Source: CAYJAQ01 sp964368275 (GTDB taxonomy: Bacteria; Bacillota_I; Bacilli_A; ML615J-28; CAG-313). From it: 28,152 nucleotides of DNA. Positions 9,501 through 17,254 of the stretch are shown piece by piece. A program made the translations under genes and the position numbers. The notes beneath the pieces were generated by a model. That model searched no databases. It was not told where the DNA came from and saw only the letters and a list, made by a program, of their open reading frames with translations. The stretch lies in assembly GCA_964368275.1 (NCBI GenBank), contig CAYJAQ010000016.1, positions 1 to 28,152 of the forward strand. The letters are read 5' to 3'. The stretch's first letter is position 1. Each line of letters opens with the position of its first letter.

Positions 9501-12500
9501 TAAGCCCATGTCAACTAACTTGTAAAGTGTTGCATCAACATTAGTGATTGTCTTAATATCTTGAGCTACATCACCAGTTGTTAATGTGCCCATTGATAAT
9601 AAGGCGTTAATATCTGAGTTATTAAAGATTGATCCAACATAGCCTAAAGCATATGGAATAAATTCTTTAACAATTGAAGCATCAGCTAAAACGTTGATTG
9701 CATCAATTGCTGCATAAGCAACTTCATTTGATAAGAAGAAGTTTAAGTTAATAGTTGGAACTTTTGTAAATGAGCTTACCCGGTTGAATGGGAATCCACT
9801 CTTAGAAATGATTGGTTTCAAAGCAAGATATGCAGCAAAGATTTCATCTTTATCGCCTGATAAGTCAATCTTATTTTGATCAATCAAACTTATGTTATTA
9901 TAGAATGATTTTAACATATTAATGCCAAAACCAACTAATGCTGATTCTTTATCATCGAAATAATTCAAACCAAAGAATGTGTTAATAACAGCTTCAACAG
10001 TAGTCTCATCACCCCAATTGATAACTTGATCTCTTGTGATAATTTCAACAATGCCAAAGTCTAATAAGTGATCTTTAACAAGAGCGATTAAAGCAGTGTA
10101 ATCTTCCATGAATTTTTCACCATTATAATCAGCTTCTAAAGTTAGAAGATCCTTAAGAAGAGCATTACCAATTCCGCTTACAAAGCCACTTGCATAGCGA
10201 TTGTATAGTGGGATAAATGATTCTTCTAAAATTGTCGAATCTTTAAGTTCATAAAGAGCATTAACCATTGCTTCAATACTTGCTTCATTAATTACTGATG
10301 AATCAATAGTCTTACTTAGCAATTCACTAATAAAGTTTTTAATATTATTTAGTGATTTAAGTGGAGTATTATGATACGCAGCAAGAACATCGTCTAAAAC
10401 ATTCTTAATTATTGCTTTATCATTATTCCAGTTAATCTTACTATAATCAACACCTGTAACAAGAAGCGTTTGATATGCTAATGTTAATAATTCGGTTGAC
10501 TTCATATCTAAGATATTTAAGTCAAGTAGTGATTTAACAGCTGTAATAGCTGCATCAGCTAAAGTAGGTTGGAAGTTATAATTACTTCTATCACCGTAGA
10601 AATTAATTGCACCACCATTAATTAATACGCAAACTGCATCTAATATTGTTGAAATATCATCAATTATTAAATCAGCATTAGCAGAATTAGAGAAGTCAAA
10701 GTCAAGAAGATCTTTGATTGTATCATTTTGTGTTAATCTGCTTGCATACATTATACCAGCAGGAACAGCTGCTTTTAGTATAGTTAAATTAGTAATGTCT
10801 TTCAAACCTTCAACGAATTCAACGTACATAGCGTTAGAATCGTAAGCAATTTGTAGTGTAATTGATTTACTAAAATCAGATAATTTGTGGAATGGTTGCA
10901 ATCCTGTTTGTAAGAATGTGTCAATCTTATCATACATTCCAGCAAGTGTAATTCCATCTTGTGCGAAATCAATATCGTCAGGATTTACATATAACATATT
11001 GAAACCACTTCTAGTTGCAAAGTCAAGTAATCCTTCTTTATTGTCTTCTAAATAATGTAAACTAAAGATACCTTTAATTATATTTTGAATGTGTTCAGAA
11101 TCATCTTCAAAGTAAATTTCTTGACCTTGGAAATATACACCTAAGGCATTTGCTTTAATGGCTGATTTTAGAACGTCAAGTAATGTTAAAATATCTTCAT
11201 AGAAAGTTTGAGTTGTGTAATGACTTAGATCAACAAGCGGTTTAATGTTAGCTGGTAATTTATTTGCGATGTTCTTAACAACACTTGCAAGTACTGGAAC
11301 AAGCGCAATCTTTATTACATTAGTGTCAAACAAGTGTTCAACGGCACTAACTAATAAATCAATATTAGCATCATTAACATATTTATCATCTAAGTATTCT
11401 TTGTTAACAACTATTTCATATAGTTCTTTTACATTTTCAACATTAGCATTTTCGACTAATGTTACTAAATCTTCTAATGCAAGAACAATATGTGGATAAT
11501 CTTCACTCCAATTAATATTATCAAAGTCAACACCAGTTTTATCAATTGCATTCAAGTGGAATACTAATCTAATAATATCAGACATATGTTCGTTGAAGTA
11601 TTTCATTTCGAAGATATCTTCAAATATTACTGGTACTAGGTCAATCTTATCAAGAGTTACATTTTCATTTCTAATGATACCGAATAAACCAGTATCTACT
11701 AATCTTTCAATTGCAATTCCTAAAGTATTTAAATCATTAACAATATCTTCAGGTGTTGTAACAGTAAGATCTAGTAATGGATTAACTTCATCAATAAAGT
11801 TATAGTCAAGAATCTTGAATAACGGATCGATTGAAGCCTTTAATAATGTTGTTTTAGCAAGTTTCTGTAAAACTTGAGCAATACCTATTATTGAGGTATC
11901 AGTCATCATTACAGACATAATGTTTTTAACACCTTTATTCTTAACTGATATGATGTCAGCAAGATTATCTAATTCTAATTTGCCACAGAAGTTACCAAAT
12001 TCATTATAGATTTCACTTATTAATACACCATCAGCAGCTAAGTCGATGTCATAATTTGTATCTAATTCGTAATCATATTTACCCTTAAGTGCTTTGGCTA
12101 AGCCAAGTTTTAAGAGTGGGAAGTCATGGCGATTAACATAACCTAATGCAAATACATCTTTGATGATATCAGCCATTAGAAGTGATTTTTCAGGTTGATC
12201 CCATGGGAAATCACCACTGTTAAATATAATGTCTATCCAGCCATATTCAACAGCATTACGTAATATGCCAGCAATTGACACTAAGTCATCACTGAAATTT
12301 TGTTTTGTATACAAATCGTCCATTATGAATAAACCAGTTGTTGCTTTCTTTTCTGGTGCATTAAAATGAGCGAAGATTGAAGGAGCTAATGCTCTTAGGA
12401 TTGTTAAGTATCCCATTCCTTCAACTGCATTAGCAATATCCAAAACATAATTTTGGAATTGGAATGATTCTTTGTAAGCATTTATTACATCTTTTGTAAA

Positions 12501-15500
12501 TACTCTGGTTATGTTTTTAAGATCACCAGTTGTTTTTATTGGGAAGTTAGGATCACTCATAAATGGTAATAAGCCCATATAGATTTGTTTTAATCGAGCG
12601 GCATCACCTTTTAATACGTAATCATCTTCGTCAAGTTGGTAAGTTGCATCATAACCATAAAGTGGTTCTTCCTTGATGAAACTTCTAAGCATTATTTCAT
12701 AAGATTGAACACTAGACAAATCAATTTTAAGTAATGTACCGAGTGTTTCCAATAATAAATGTTTGTTATTGTTGATTAGATATAATGACAAGATATCTTC
12801 TAAGATATATGCCATTGAAGGAGTTGCCATATTGATAGGGTATGAAACTGTGAAAGTCTTTGGCATTGCAAGTGATAATACCGCAAGCAATGAATTAGTA
12901 GTTCCAGTTTGATAACACAAGTCAGCAAGAACCGTAATATCTGATCTAAACATTGTATAGTTGTATAAGTCAAAACTAATGAATTTATTAATCGTAGTAG
13001 TTTTGTCAAATAAATTAACTTCTAAAAATTGATATAAGATTGTTGGAACAGCATTGGCTGAAGAAACTTCTCTTAACAGATTGTTCATGATTAATAAGTT
13101 ACCATTGTACAAGAATGGTGCATAATCGAATGGTTTAGTAGAAATAATCTTCTTTAAGTCACCCCAAGTGTTAATACCACTATATTCAAAAATATCTTGA
13201 GCGTAACCTACTATTTTACCAATTGACAATAATTCATCAGCCCAAACAACATTTTCAAATTGATCAGCAGTAAACGCTAATTTTGCTTTTCCAAGAGCAA
13301 ATACCATTAAGTCTGACATCTTATCTTCTAACATGTGAAGACTAGGAAGCTCAGGAAGAATTTTTGCGATAGCCTCAGGTAAAGTCTTTAATTCAACTGC
13401 TAATGATTTTTCAGCATCTAGGAAATCTAATCCTTTTGCGTTAATAAAGATCTTAGCAAGTTCCATTAATTTTTTAACATCTTCGTTAAATTCTAACGCT
13501 GTCACACCTGTCTTATCTTCTTTTCCTATTGATTGTACATCAAATATAGACACAAGTTCTGCTGGAAGTTTGCTAGCCAATAGTTGGTTGTATACTTCTG
13601 GAAGAGCTATCATGCCAATTTGTGTATCAAGTAAACTTTCAACGAGTGTTACCAAACGAAGAGCATCAGGTTGAGTGAGTGATTTGAAGAAAGACTTAAA
13701 ATCAGTTTTTACAGTATTAACGAATTGAAGCATTTCACCATATGTGAATACTTTGAATCCTCTAAGTGCAATTTCAGCATTAGTAAATACTGTCTTTAAG
13801 CTAACAAGTTCTGTTTCCCAGTTAATTGCTTCAAATTGTTCAGGAAGCATTTCAAGTTTAGCTTTCTTCATTAGAAGTGTCATTATATCGTTTACTTTAT
13901 TATCAATGATATTTAAGTCTAATACGATATCTAACACTTTAATGATTGTGTCAGAAACATTCTTAAGTAGAATTTCATTGGCACGTTCTTTATCTAAGAA
14001 ATCAAGAGCGCCAAATCCTACTAATACTTGACCAGCATCGATTAATGAGTTAATATCTTCAATGAACTCATCAGCAGTAATACCTTCAGTTTTACCAAGT
14101 ACAATTGATTGCACTTTTAAGATATTTGCCCATTCAGCTGGTATTGTGCCTTTATCAATTATTAATTGATTGTAAGCTTCTGGTAAAACAGCTTTTACAA
14201 GATCTGACTCAAGTAACTTGTCAACACCATTTAAAGTAGTCTTTGCGACTTCTTTATCTAAGAAATATTCTAAATTAAATTTAGGTTTACCATCTTCTGT
14301 TTCACCTTTGAAGAGGGCGAATTCAGGATCAGTTAAAATTGGTTTTAAAATATTGATGCCAGAAATGATAATATCTTTTTCGCTAGTACCAGCTACTGCG
14401 GAATAATCGATTTCGGCTAATACTGCACCATCAACTTTTACTTTTAAGAATGCAGCTAATAATATTCTAATTACTTTGTCTTCACGGCCTTTAAATACCT
14501 TGGAAGCAAATACTCTTTCAATGATATCAGCTACTGCTAAATCACCAGGGAGTGGAGTATATCCTAAATATTCAGCGCCTAAGAATCCATCTTCAGGTAC
14601 ATATGCTGATGCACCAAAATTATAACTGCTGATACTTGCGCCTGATGCAAAGAAACCAATCTTTTGAGCATCCATTGCCAAGTACACAATGTTATAAAGT
14701 TCTGATACAGCAACATCAGAATCTAAGTCTTGTAATACATCTAAGTTACCAATATCTTCATTCCAACTTGCAATTGTTGGTGCAACAAATTTATCGATGA
14801 CAGTAGGTAATACGGAAGTAACTAAATCTGAATCAACGATTGCATTTAATAAATCCAAAGCTACATCCCAGAAACCTTCAACATCAAGTAAAGCTTTAAA
14901 ATCAATTGCCTTGAAATCAGCAGTTGAAACAATCGCGAATCCTTGTTCTTCAGAAACTAGATTAGAAAATTGTTCAAATACAGCAATTAACTTGTGTAAG
15001 TTGGCTTTTTCAATATTCCAATCAATTGTATCACGTTTAACAAGTTCAGTTAACTTTTGGTCATCCATGTCTAAGAAACCAAATTGTCTAATAGCAGCTT
15101 CTACCAATAATGTCTTAACATCAACAGAAGTATCTGTTTTCTTAACTTTATCTGATAGAATAATTACTTCGCATAAATGATCAATTAATTGATTCATTGC
15201 ATCATAATTATTTAATTTGATATCTTTTTGAATAATACCCATTTCTGAGATTAATCCTGACATTTCTAATAAAATTGGTAAGTCGTGTGCCCAATCTTCG
15301 CCTTCCATACCTAAAAGATTAAGTATTCCAGCAAACTCATTTAAGTTATTCTTGATTAATTGATAATCAAGGGCAGTGTTTAAAACTGGTACAATAACTT
15401 CACCATAAAGGTTACTCTTAGCAACATTGATAATAGCTGCTTTTAGATGAGCGAAGTCCTCTTCATCATTGATTAACACTTCTAATGTTTCTAGATTTAA

Positions 15501-17033
15501 ATTCTTAAAATCTAAATTTTCGATTTGTTTAAACTCATCATAAGTATCGATTAAGCTTAATAATTCAACCCGCCAATCTAATGCACTAACATCAACTGTT
15601 ACATCACTACCAACAAAATCTTTAACTGCTGGCATTGATAATGCATAGTTGATAACAGCTGGCATAAATACATCAAAGAATTTTGTAGCTGATACTACTT
15701 CAATGAAACTACGTAATGCATCGCTGTCTAAATTCATTAGTGTTAAATCTGGGTCATTTAAATCAGCTACATCAATTGCTGATCTAAGAATTGTTAAAAC
15801 TTTAGGGAACTCTTCAGCCCAATCAACTTCATCTGCAAGTTTTATGAAAGCATCTTCGGCATCAGCTGCCTTTAATAGTTCTTTTACTTCTGGCATTACG
15901 CCTACATATTCAACTGCAACTGGTAATAATTCCACAAATAATTTTGATTTTGCTAATAAATCAAATAAATCATCAAGCTCACCGCTATCTAATTCCCATA
16001 TATCAAGTGGAATAGGACAAGTAGGATCGTACGTAGGAGCAACCAAGTTAAGTGCTTCTATTAAAGTTACAACTTCTTCCCTAATTACTAATTTTTGGGT
16101 TCCTGTCTCAATTGTAAACATACTGTCAAAAATAGATAAATCAATTGAATCACCTAAAAAGTATGATGAAGATTTAACTGCTTTATTAACAGCACTATTA
16201 TTGTAAGCGTCAACTAATTCATTTAGCCATGCTAATGTATCAGTAGTAGAAGCAACTATAGTTGCACCATTTTGCTTACTAATAATTTTTTCAACAGTGT
16301 TTAATGTTTCTGGTTCTACTGTTTCTAATATTGAAAATATCCCTGATAGTGGTACACAAAGTAGTACTACAATCATTAAACCTTTCAATAATCCAAGACC
16401 CGCGCCCCACAAGCGTCGTTTGCCACGATAAGGTTGTCGTGGTGTTTTAGAAATGGATACAACTGTTTGACCAGATTCATCATCTGCTTCAGTAATGATT
16501 AGCCCATCACTTTCTAAAGGAGCTGGTTTTTGAGCTCTTTCAGCTTCTTTTTGAGCTATCTTTTCTTTATTCACATTGCGATAGATTAACCATACAACAT
16601 GAGTAATCACTCGGCATAGCATACCTAAAAGGAAAACTACTAATGTAGAAATCATTAAACATAACGCTTTAGCAATTGCACCAACTGCTGACATATATAG
16701 CGCATACGTTTTAGTTCCTTCTACAAGGTTTTCACTTATGCTAGGTAGATTAACCTGAGCAAAATAAAGTGCCATCTCACGGAAAGTTTCGTTGTTCTTA
16801 GGAATATTTAAAACATTTCTAAGCGGATTAGCAAGTAACCCCCAAACGTTCCAATCAAGTAGCTTTTCTGCATTACCAAAGCATAGCCATACTATTGCGA
16901 GTACGGCTAAGAAGAATGCAAAGTGCTTTAGTTCTCTTTTGAGTCCTCCAAAAAAGCCCCAAAGTACCGTTAATACTAATACGCCGAGCATAGCAAACCC
17001 GAGTAATAGCATTATAACATTTGCGTTTGGCAT
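3564..17033 (-). CDS. Giant CvpA-like membrane-anchored repeat protein
   Basis: An uninterrupted gene for a protein of about 4489 residues. The N-terminal 240 residues look like a CvpA (colicin V production) membrane domain: helices at about 7-27, 39-54, 113-150 and 211-236. A GFFGGLKREL turn follows helix 1, and a charged, basic linker (about 152-209) lies between helices 3 and 4. By the positive-inside rule the remaining 4250 residues lie outside the membrane. That part is acidic, Cys-poor and helical-looking, made of degenerate repeats. Recurring elements are S-x-hydrophobic-x4-LP, a F/V-x-L-x-Y-L-E-x-x-K type segment, G-x-D-x-x-x-I-D-W, and W-x-x-E. Three well-conserved units of about 200 residues lie near the C-terminus, where DTDGDGTKD resembles a calcium loop. 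There is no LPXTG or other sorting signal. I prefer the second ATG (17033) over 17036 because GAGGTG then sits 5 bases upstream, as in neighbouring genes. Function unknown. Confidence 0.9.
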   Translation of the reverse strand: MPNANVIMLLLGFAMLGVLVLTVLWGFFGGLKRELKHFAFFLAVLAIVWLCFGNAEKLLDWNVWGLLANPLRNVLNIPKNNETFREMALYFAQVNLPSISENLVEGTKTYALYMSAVGAIAKALCLMISTLVVFLLGMLCRVITHVVWLIYRNVNKEKIAQKEAERAQKPAPLESDGLIITEADDESGQTVVSISKTPRQPYRGKRRLWGAGLGLLKGLMIVVLLCVPLSGIFSILETVEPETLNTVEKIISKQNGATIVASTTDTLAWLNELVDAYNNSAVNKAVKSSSYFLGDSIDLSIFDSMFTIETGTQKLVIREEVVTLIEALNLVAPTYDPTCPIPLDIWELDSGELDDLFDLLAKSKLFVELLPVAVEYVGVMPEVKELLKAADAEDAFIKLADEVDWAEEFPKVLTILRSAIDVADLNDPDLTLMNLDSDALRSFIEVVSATKFFDVFMPAVINYALSMPAVKDFVGSDVTVDVSALDWRVELLSLIDTYDEFKQIENLDFKNLNLETLEVLINDEEDFAHLKAAIINVAKSNLYGEVIVPVLNTALDYQLIKNNLNEFAGILNLLGMEGEDWAHDLPILLEMSGLISEMGIIQKDIKLNNYDAMNQLIDHLCEVIILSDKVKKTDTSVDVKTLLVEAAIRQFGFLDMDDQKLTELVKRDTIDWNIEKANLHKLIAVFEQFSNLVSEEQGFAIVSTADFKAIDFKALLDVEGFWDVALDLLNAIVDSDLVTSVLPTVIDKFVAPTIASWNEDIGNLDVLQDLDSDVAVSELYNIVYLAMDAQKIGFFASGASISSYNFGASAYVPEDGFLGAEYLGYTPLPGDLAVADIIERVFASKVFKGREDKVIRILLAAFLKVKVDGAVLAEIDYSAVAGTSEKDIIISGINILKPILTDPEFALFKGETEDGKPKFNLEYFLDKEVAKTTLNGVDKLLESDLVKAVLPEAYNQLIIDKGTIPAEWANILKVQSIVLGKTEGITADEFIEDINSLIDAGQVLVGFGALDFLDKERANEILLKNVSDTIIKVLDIVLDLNIIDNKVNDIMTLLMKKAKLEMLPEQFEAINWETELVSLKTVFTNAEIALRGFKVFTYGEMLQFVNTVKTDFKSFFKSLTQPDALRLVTLVESLLDTQIGMIALPEVYNQLLASKLPAELVSIFDVQSIGKEDKTGVTALEFNEDVKKLMELAKIFINAKGLDFLDAEKSLAVELKTLPEAIAKILPELPSLHMLEDKMSDLMVFALGKAKLAFTADQFENVVWADELLSIGKIVGYAQDIFEYSGINTWGDLKKIISTKPFDYAPFLYNGNLLIMNNLLREVSSANAVPTILYQFLEVNLFDKTTTINKFISFDLYNYTMFRSDITVLADLCYQTGTTNSLLAVLSLAMPKTFTVSYPINMATPSMAYILEDILSLYLINNNKHLLLETLGTLLKIDLSSVQSYEIMLRSFIKEEPLYGYDATYQLDEDDYVLKGDAARLKQIYMGLLPFMSDPNFPIKTTGDLKNITRVFTKDVINAYKESFQFQNYVLDIANAVEGMGYLTILRALAPSIFAHFNAPEKKATTGLFIMDDLYTKQNFSDDLVSIAGILRNAVEYGWIDIIFNSGDFPWDQPEKSLLMADIIKDVFALGYVNRHDFPLLKLGLAKALKGKYDYELDTNYDIDLAADGVLISEIYNEFGNFCGKLELDNLADIISVKNKGVKNIMSVMMTDTSIIGIAQVLQKLAKTTLLKASIDPLFKILDYNFIDEVNPLLDLTVTTPEDIVNDLNTLGIAIERLVDTGLFGIIRNENVTLDKIDLVPVIFEDIFEMKYFNEHMSDIIRLVFHLNAIDKTGVDFDNINWSEDYPHIVLALEDLVTLVENANVENVKELYEIVVNKEYLDDKYVNDANIDLLVSAVEHLFDTNVIKIALVPVLASVVKNIANKLPANIKPLVDLSHYTTQTFYEDILTLLDVLKSAIKANALGVYFQGQEIYFEDDSEHIQNIIKGIFSLHYLEDNKEGLLDFATRSGFNMLYVNPDDIDFAQDGITLAGMYDKIDTFLQTGLQPFHKLSDFSKSITLQIAYDSNAMYVEFVEGLKDITNLTILKAAVPAGIMYASRLTQNDTIKDLLDFDFSNSANADLIIDDISTILDAVCVLINGGAINFYGDRSNYNFQPTLADAAITAVKSLLDLNILDMKSTELLTLAYQTLLVTGVDYSKINWNNDKAIIKNVLDDVLAAYHNTPLKSLNNIKNFISELLSKTIDSSVINEASIEAMVNALYELKDSTILEESFIPLYNRYASGFVSGIGNALLKDLLTLEADYNGEKFMEDYTALIALVKDHLLDFGIVEIITRDQVINWGDETTVEAVINTFFGLNYFDDKESALVGFGINMLKSFYNNISLIDQNKIDLSGDKDEIFAAYLALKPIISKSGFPFNRVSSFTKVPTINLNFFLSNEVAYAAIDAINVLADASIVKEFIPYALGYVGSIFNNSDINALLSMGTLTTGDVAQDIKTITNVDATLYKLVDMGLIDILNSVDTNIIFPAEYEYILRELWGLKFVEGKYERAIEFALKIFGFTVSGLDFNNIDSDADLEAFVKVINKAATLLDDTGNTHISDIVYLATNLSKLVNFAANANNMKKIAAIISDVLDITALGEFGPAFINNNIVNTIDSRIGNLMKFDTEYSYADLHNDYNNHLLPAINAFADTGLINLIFSFSRPDLSSHNAELTTIVDEVFKLDYLEANKADLVQLLTLFGFNVSSIDVTKIQLATDSSIIASQVANLTSVYDELIKSDLSLNLDIALIGNTSLATAISDIYNALVSTTLAGEFGPWGIDLFEGYIANLPYVGGIANYSKSEKAELLNDLGTVLEKLVAIGVFSNTGVNFPDNTVQSEIHAIDDLVVKHVDFGQLRPYITTALDRSRHFAPMAVDFGSIDTETEIKTIAELIQTGMSLYQEYGSYISSGAFDKLVSTDAENDILGLLADAQDSVIISSLLIDLVNAAVKVFVPFEYVDFDAIEMATYDEFEAALPSLFEIGRILESMNVFTFDIKQMTYKDGAKITELINEIEACPFVATREETLVSMGLKAGLDINKADVDYTSVVWANEYNTLRAFVADYAIAVSPDFVDITDTSTLLKTAVVKPLVDALEEFGSSVLFEQILPTVWDKVKTAVNNDTLNIIDFAPAKAADKVSEEYLTMLKVVDIAADTGLLEGKTDEITVNLMLSLVDNVFGNSSVVPAIPGLLFVDGTEKDLFKLILDAKVLPTIGSATLNIDNVPDDKWDEEIAAFRSLFAALAPFAGGADVPIDVETIMDDVMSSTDPVALGNILSAINASYIYRTMLPDAINDAIPTSTGSFKFNDFLATWFNNQSSTSMESIADWAPETALLGRLLATINMMGDLSSIDFATINLGYETGNAGTDATYAMTVGYVDAGLRQILQIMNHSKIFNVTALSGTLDDYLLGGATPIIDSDVALGTVVNTTAAWDAEIDALMDLIGKANDMGLLSGGNIASAISGQDSSDIKAILDSFNSSNMLRVLLPDLLHDVIANNSAASWEADWLKNQLPATTNPTVSRVADMTTWTAEIEYLSRLLVTLDLVGDIGSIDFATIELGYETGNAGTDSPYLLTSGGKSAGLRQLLQLINYSSSLDINNLEDVLSEYLLEGSSPVVSSTVALGTVTNTTTEWNTEIDNLLAVITDARDLNLLSGGDMAGNLMSKSVSEIEGLLNKFNNSSMLRVLLPDLIHDAIANNNAADWEADWLKNQLPETTNQTVSRVADKASWTTENAQLAKLLVTLDLVGDINSIDFDAIELGYETGNAGTDSPYLLTSGGKSAGLRQLLQLINYSSSLDINNLEDVLSTYLLGGTNPVVDSDVTLGTVTNTTAEWNTEINNLMAIITRVRTLDLFSPSTGDMASNLMSKPMAEIKGLLDEFNESTMLRVLLPELIHNAINSNNAADWEADWLKNQLPEAATPTVSRVLAKADWTTEIEYLSRLLATLNIVGDINSIDFDAIELGYETGNAGTDSPYLLTSGGKSAGLRQLLQLINYSSSLEITHIDSVLSTYLLGGTTPIIDSDVDLGTVTNTTADWNTEIDKLMGMIKTVKDLDLFTPSSGNMSSNLASKSLAQIEELLDSFNESTMLRVLLPELVYNSLDSMNALTWASIWLKDQLPETTTPTVSRVASTTEWEAESPKLALVIKKVSEFNDAGSDLDSLNIFAKDSTSGDYKVSNSAIEGLLDAINDCESLKLQPIGKILTDAIRSAGLSTTIAITTYPANKTAWSTEIDQIVKLISNVREIGTINEDAIKNKPATTGRTLDAILESTMLADSGEALIDELLRNTSFIGPNGIFTQAEADAKTWGNYTWENELPLISGFATNGKLQKNSTIVGLLDSPLFGDKTLEIINKINTEIQGVFPGLTLPTEYGGTYTAPTINEAFIRATENENRDWNLEKDQLAALQTQAASITGLMELVGTDGITPYYYDTDGDGTKDQLSIAGDYATQIKTAYDAASRP
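3633..3659 (-). other. Calcium-loop-like DxDxDG motif at the giant's C-terminus
   Basis: These codons encode DTDGDGTKD (about residue 4460), matching the DxDxDGxxD pattern of EF-hand-like, dockerin-like and thrombospondin type-3 calcium loops. It is a single copy 22 residues from the C-terminus. Calcium binding is inference from the motif only. Confidence 0.55.
4945..5101 (-). repeat. 157-bp exact repeat, copy 1
   Basis: This stretch is identical base for base to 5551-5707 (offset 606). It encodes the SAGLRQLLQLINYSS-containing part of the unit. Identity at synonymous positions points to recent duplication or gene conversion. Confidence 0.95.
5551..5707 (-). repeat. 157-bp exact repeat, copy 2
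   Basis: Identical to 4945-5101. It also shares a 101-base exact match (5542-5642) with 6142-6242 in the next unit, offset 600. Confidence 0.95.
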
Positions 17034-17065
17034 CATAACACCTCGTTTCTTATGATATCAATCTT

Positions 17066-17094
17066 ATTGTACCAAAAATGACCATTTTTTGCAA
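17066..17094 (-). promoter_or_regulatory. Promoter of the giant gene, with inverted repeat in the spacer
   Basis: On the minus strand TTGCAA (17089-17094), a 17-base spacer and TACAAT (17066-17071) form a good promoter, strengthened by an extended TGG just before the -10. The spacer holds a 7-base inverted repeat (AAAAATG/CATTTTT with 2 bases between), placed where a repressor or activator could act. The ribosome binding site GAGGTG is at 17039-17044. Confidence 0.75.
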
Positions 17095-17210
17095 GTAGAT
17101 AAATCATATTTTGCTGCTATGGACTTTTAGTGTATTTTCTAATTTAGCATATGAAAGTTCTAAAAAGGTGGGTACAACAAAATGAATAGGAAATTTTCGA
17201 TAAATAAAAT

Positions 17211-17242
17211 AAAAGAGGAACTACTACAAATAGTCCTCTTTT
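17211..17242 (-). terminator. Terminator of the 1031-residue CvpA-like gene
   Basis: AAAAGAGG (17211-17218) pairs with CCTCTTTT (17235-17242), and an inner ACTA/TAGT pair extends the stem past a one-base bulge, with loop CTACAAA. On the minus strand a T-rich tract follows. It starts 12 bases past the stop codon and separates this gene from the giant gene. Between here and the giant's promoter (17095-17210) I see no gene. Confidence 0.82.
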
Positions 17243-17254
17243 TTCATTTTTCAT

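Noticed and set aside
4054..16206. Numerous plus-strand reading frames of 60-214 codons antisense to the giant gene
   Set aside because: They are Ser/Thr/Asn/Ile-rich shadows of the repetitive minus-strand gene, recur with its 606-base repeat (4696, 5302, 5905), and lack ribosome binding sites and promoters.
16381..17036. Idea that the giant gene is two fused genes, a separate cvpA and a repeat protein
   Set aside because: No stop codon, ribosome binding site or promoter is visible at the junction after helix 4, and the neighbour shows the same continuous architecture.
17100..17210. Short plus-strand frame of 12 codons (start about 17151) between the two CvpA-like genes
   Set aside because: Too short, with no ribosome binding site or promoter; the interval is best called non-coding.
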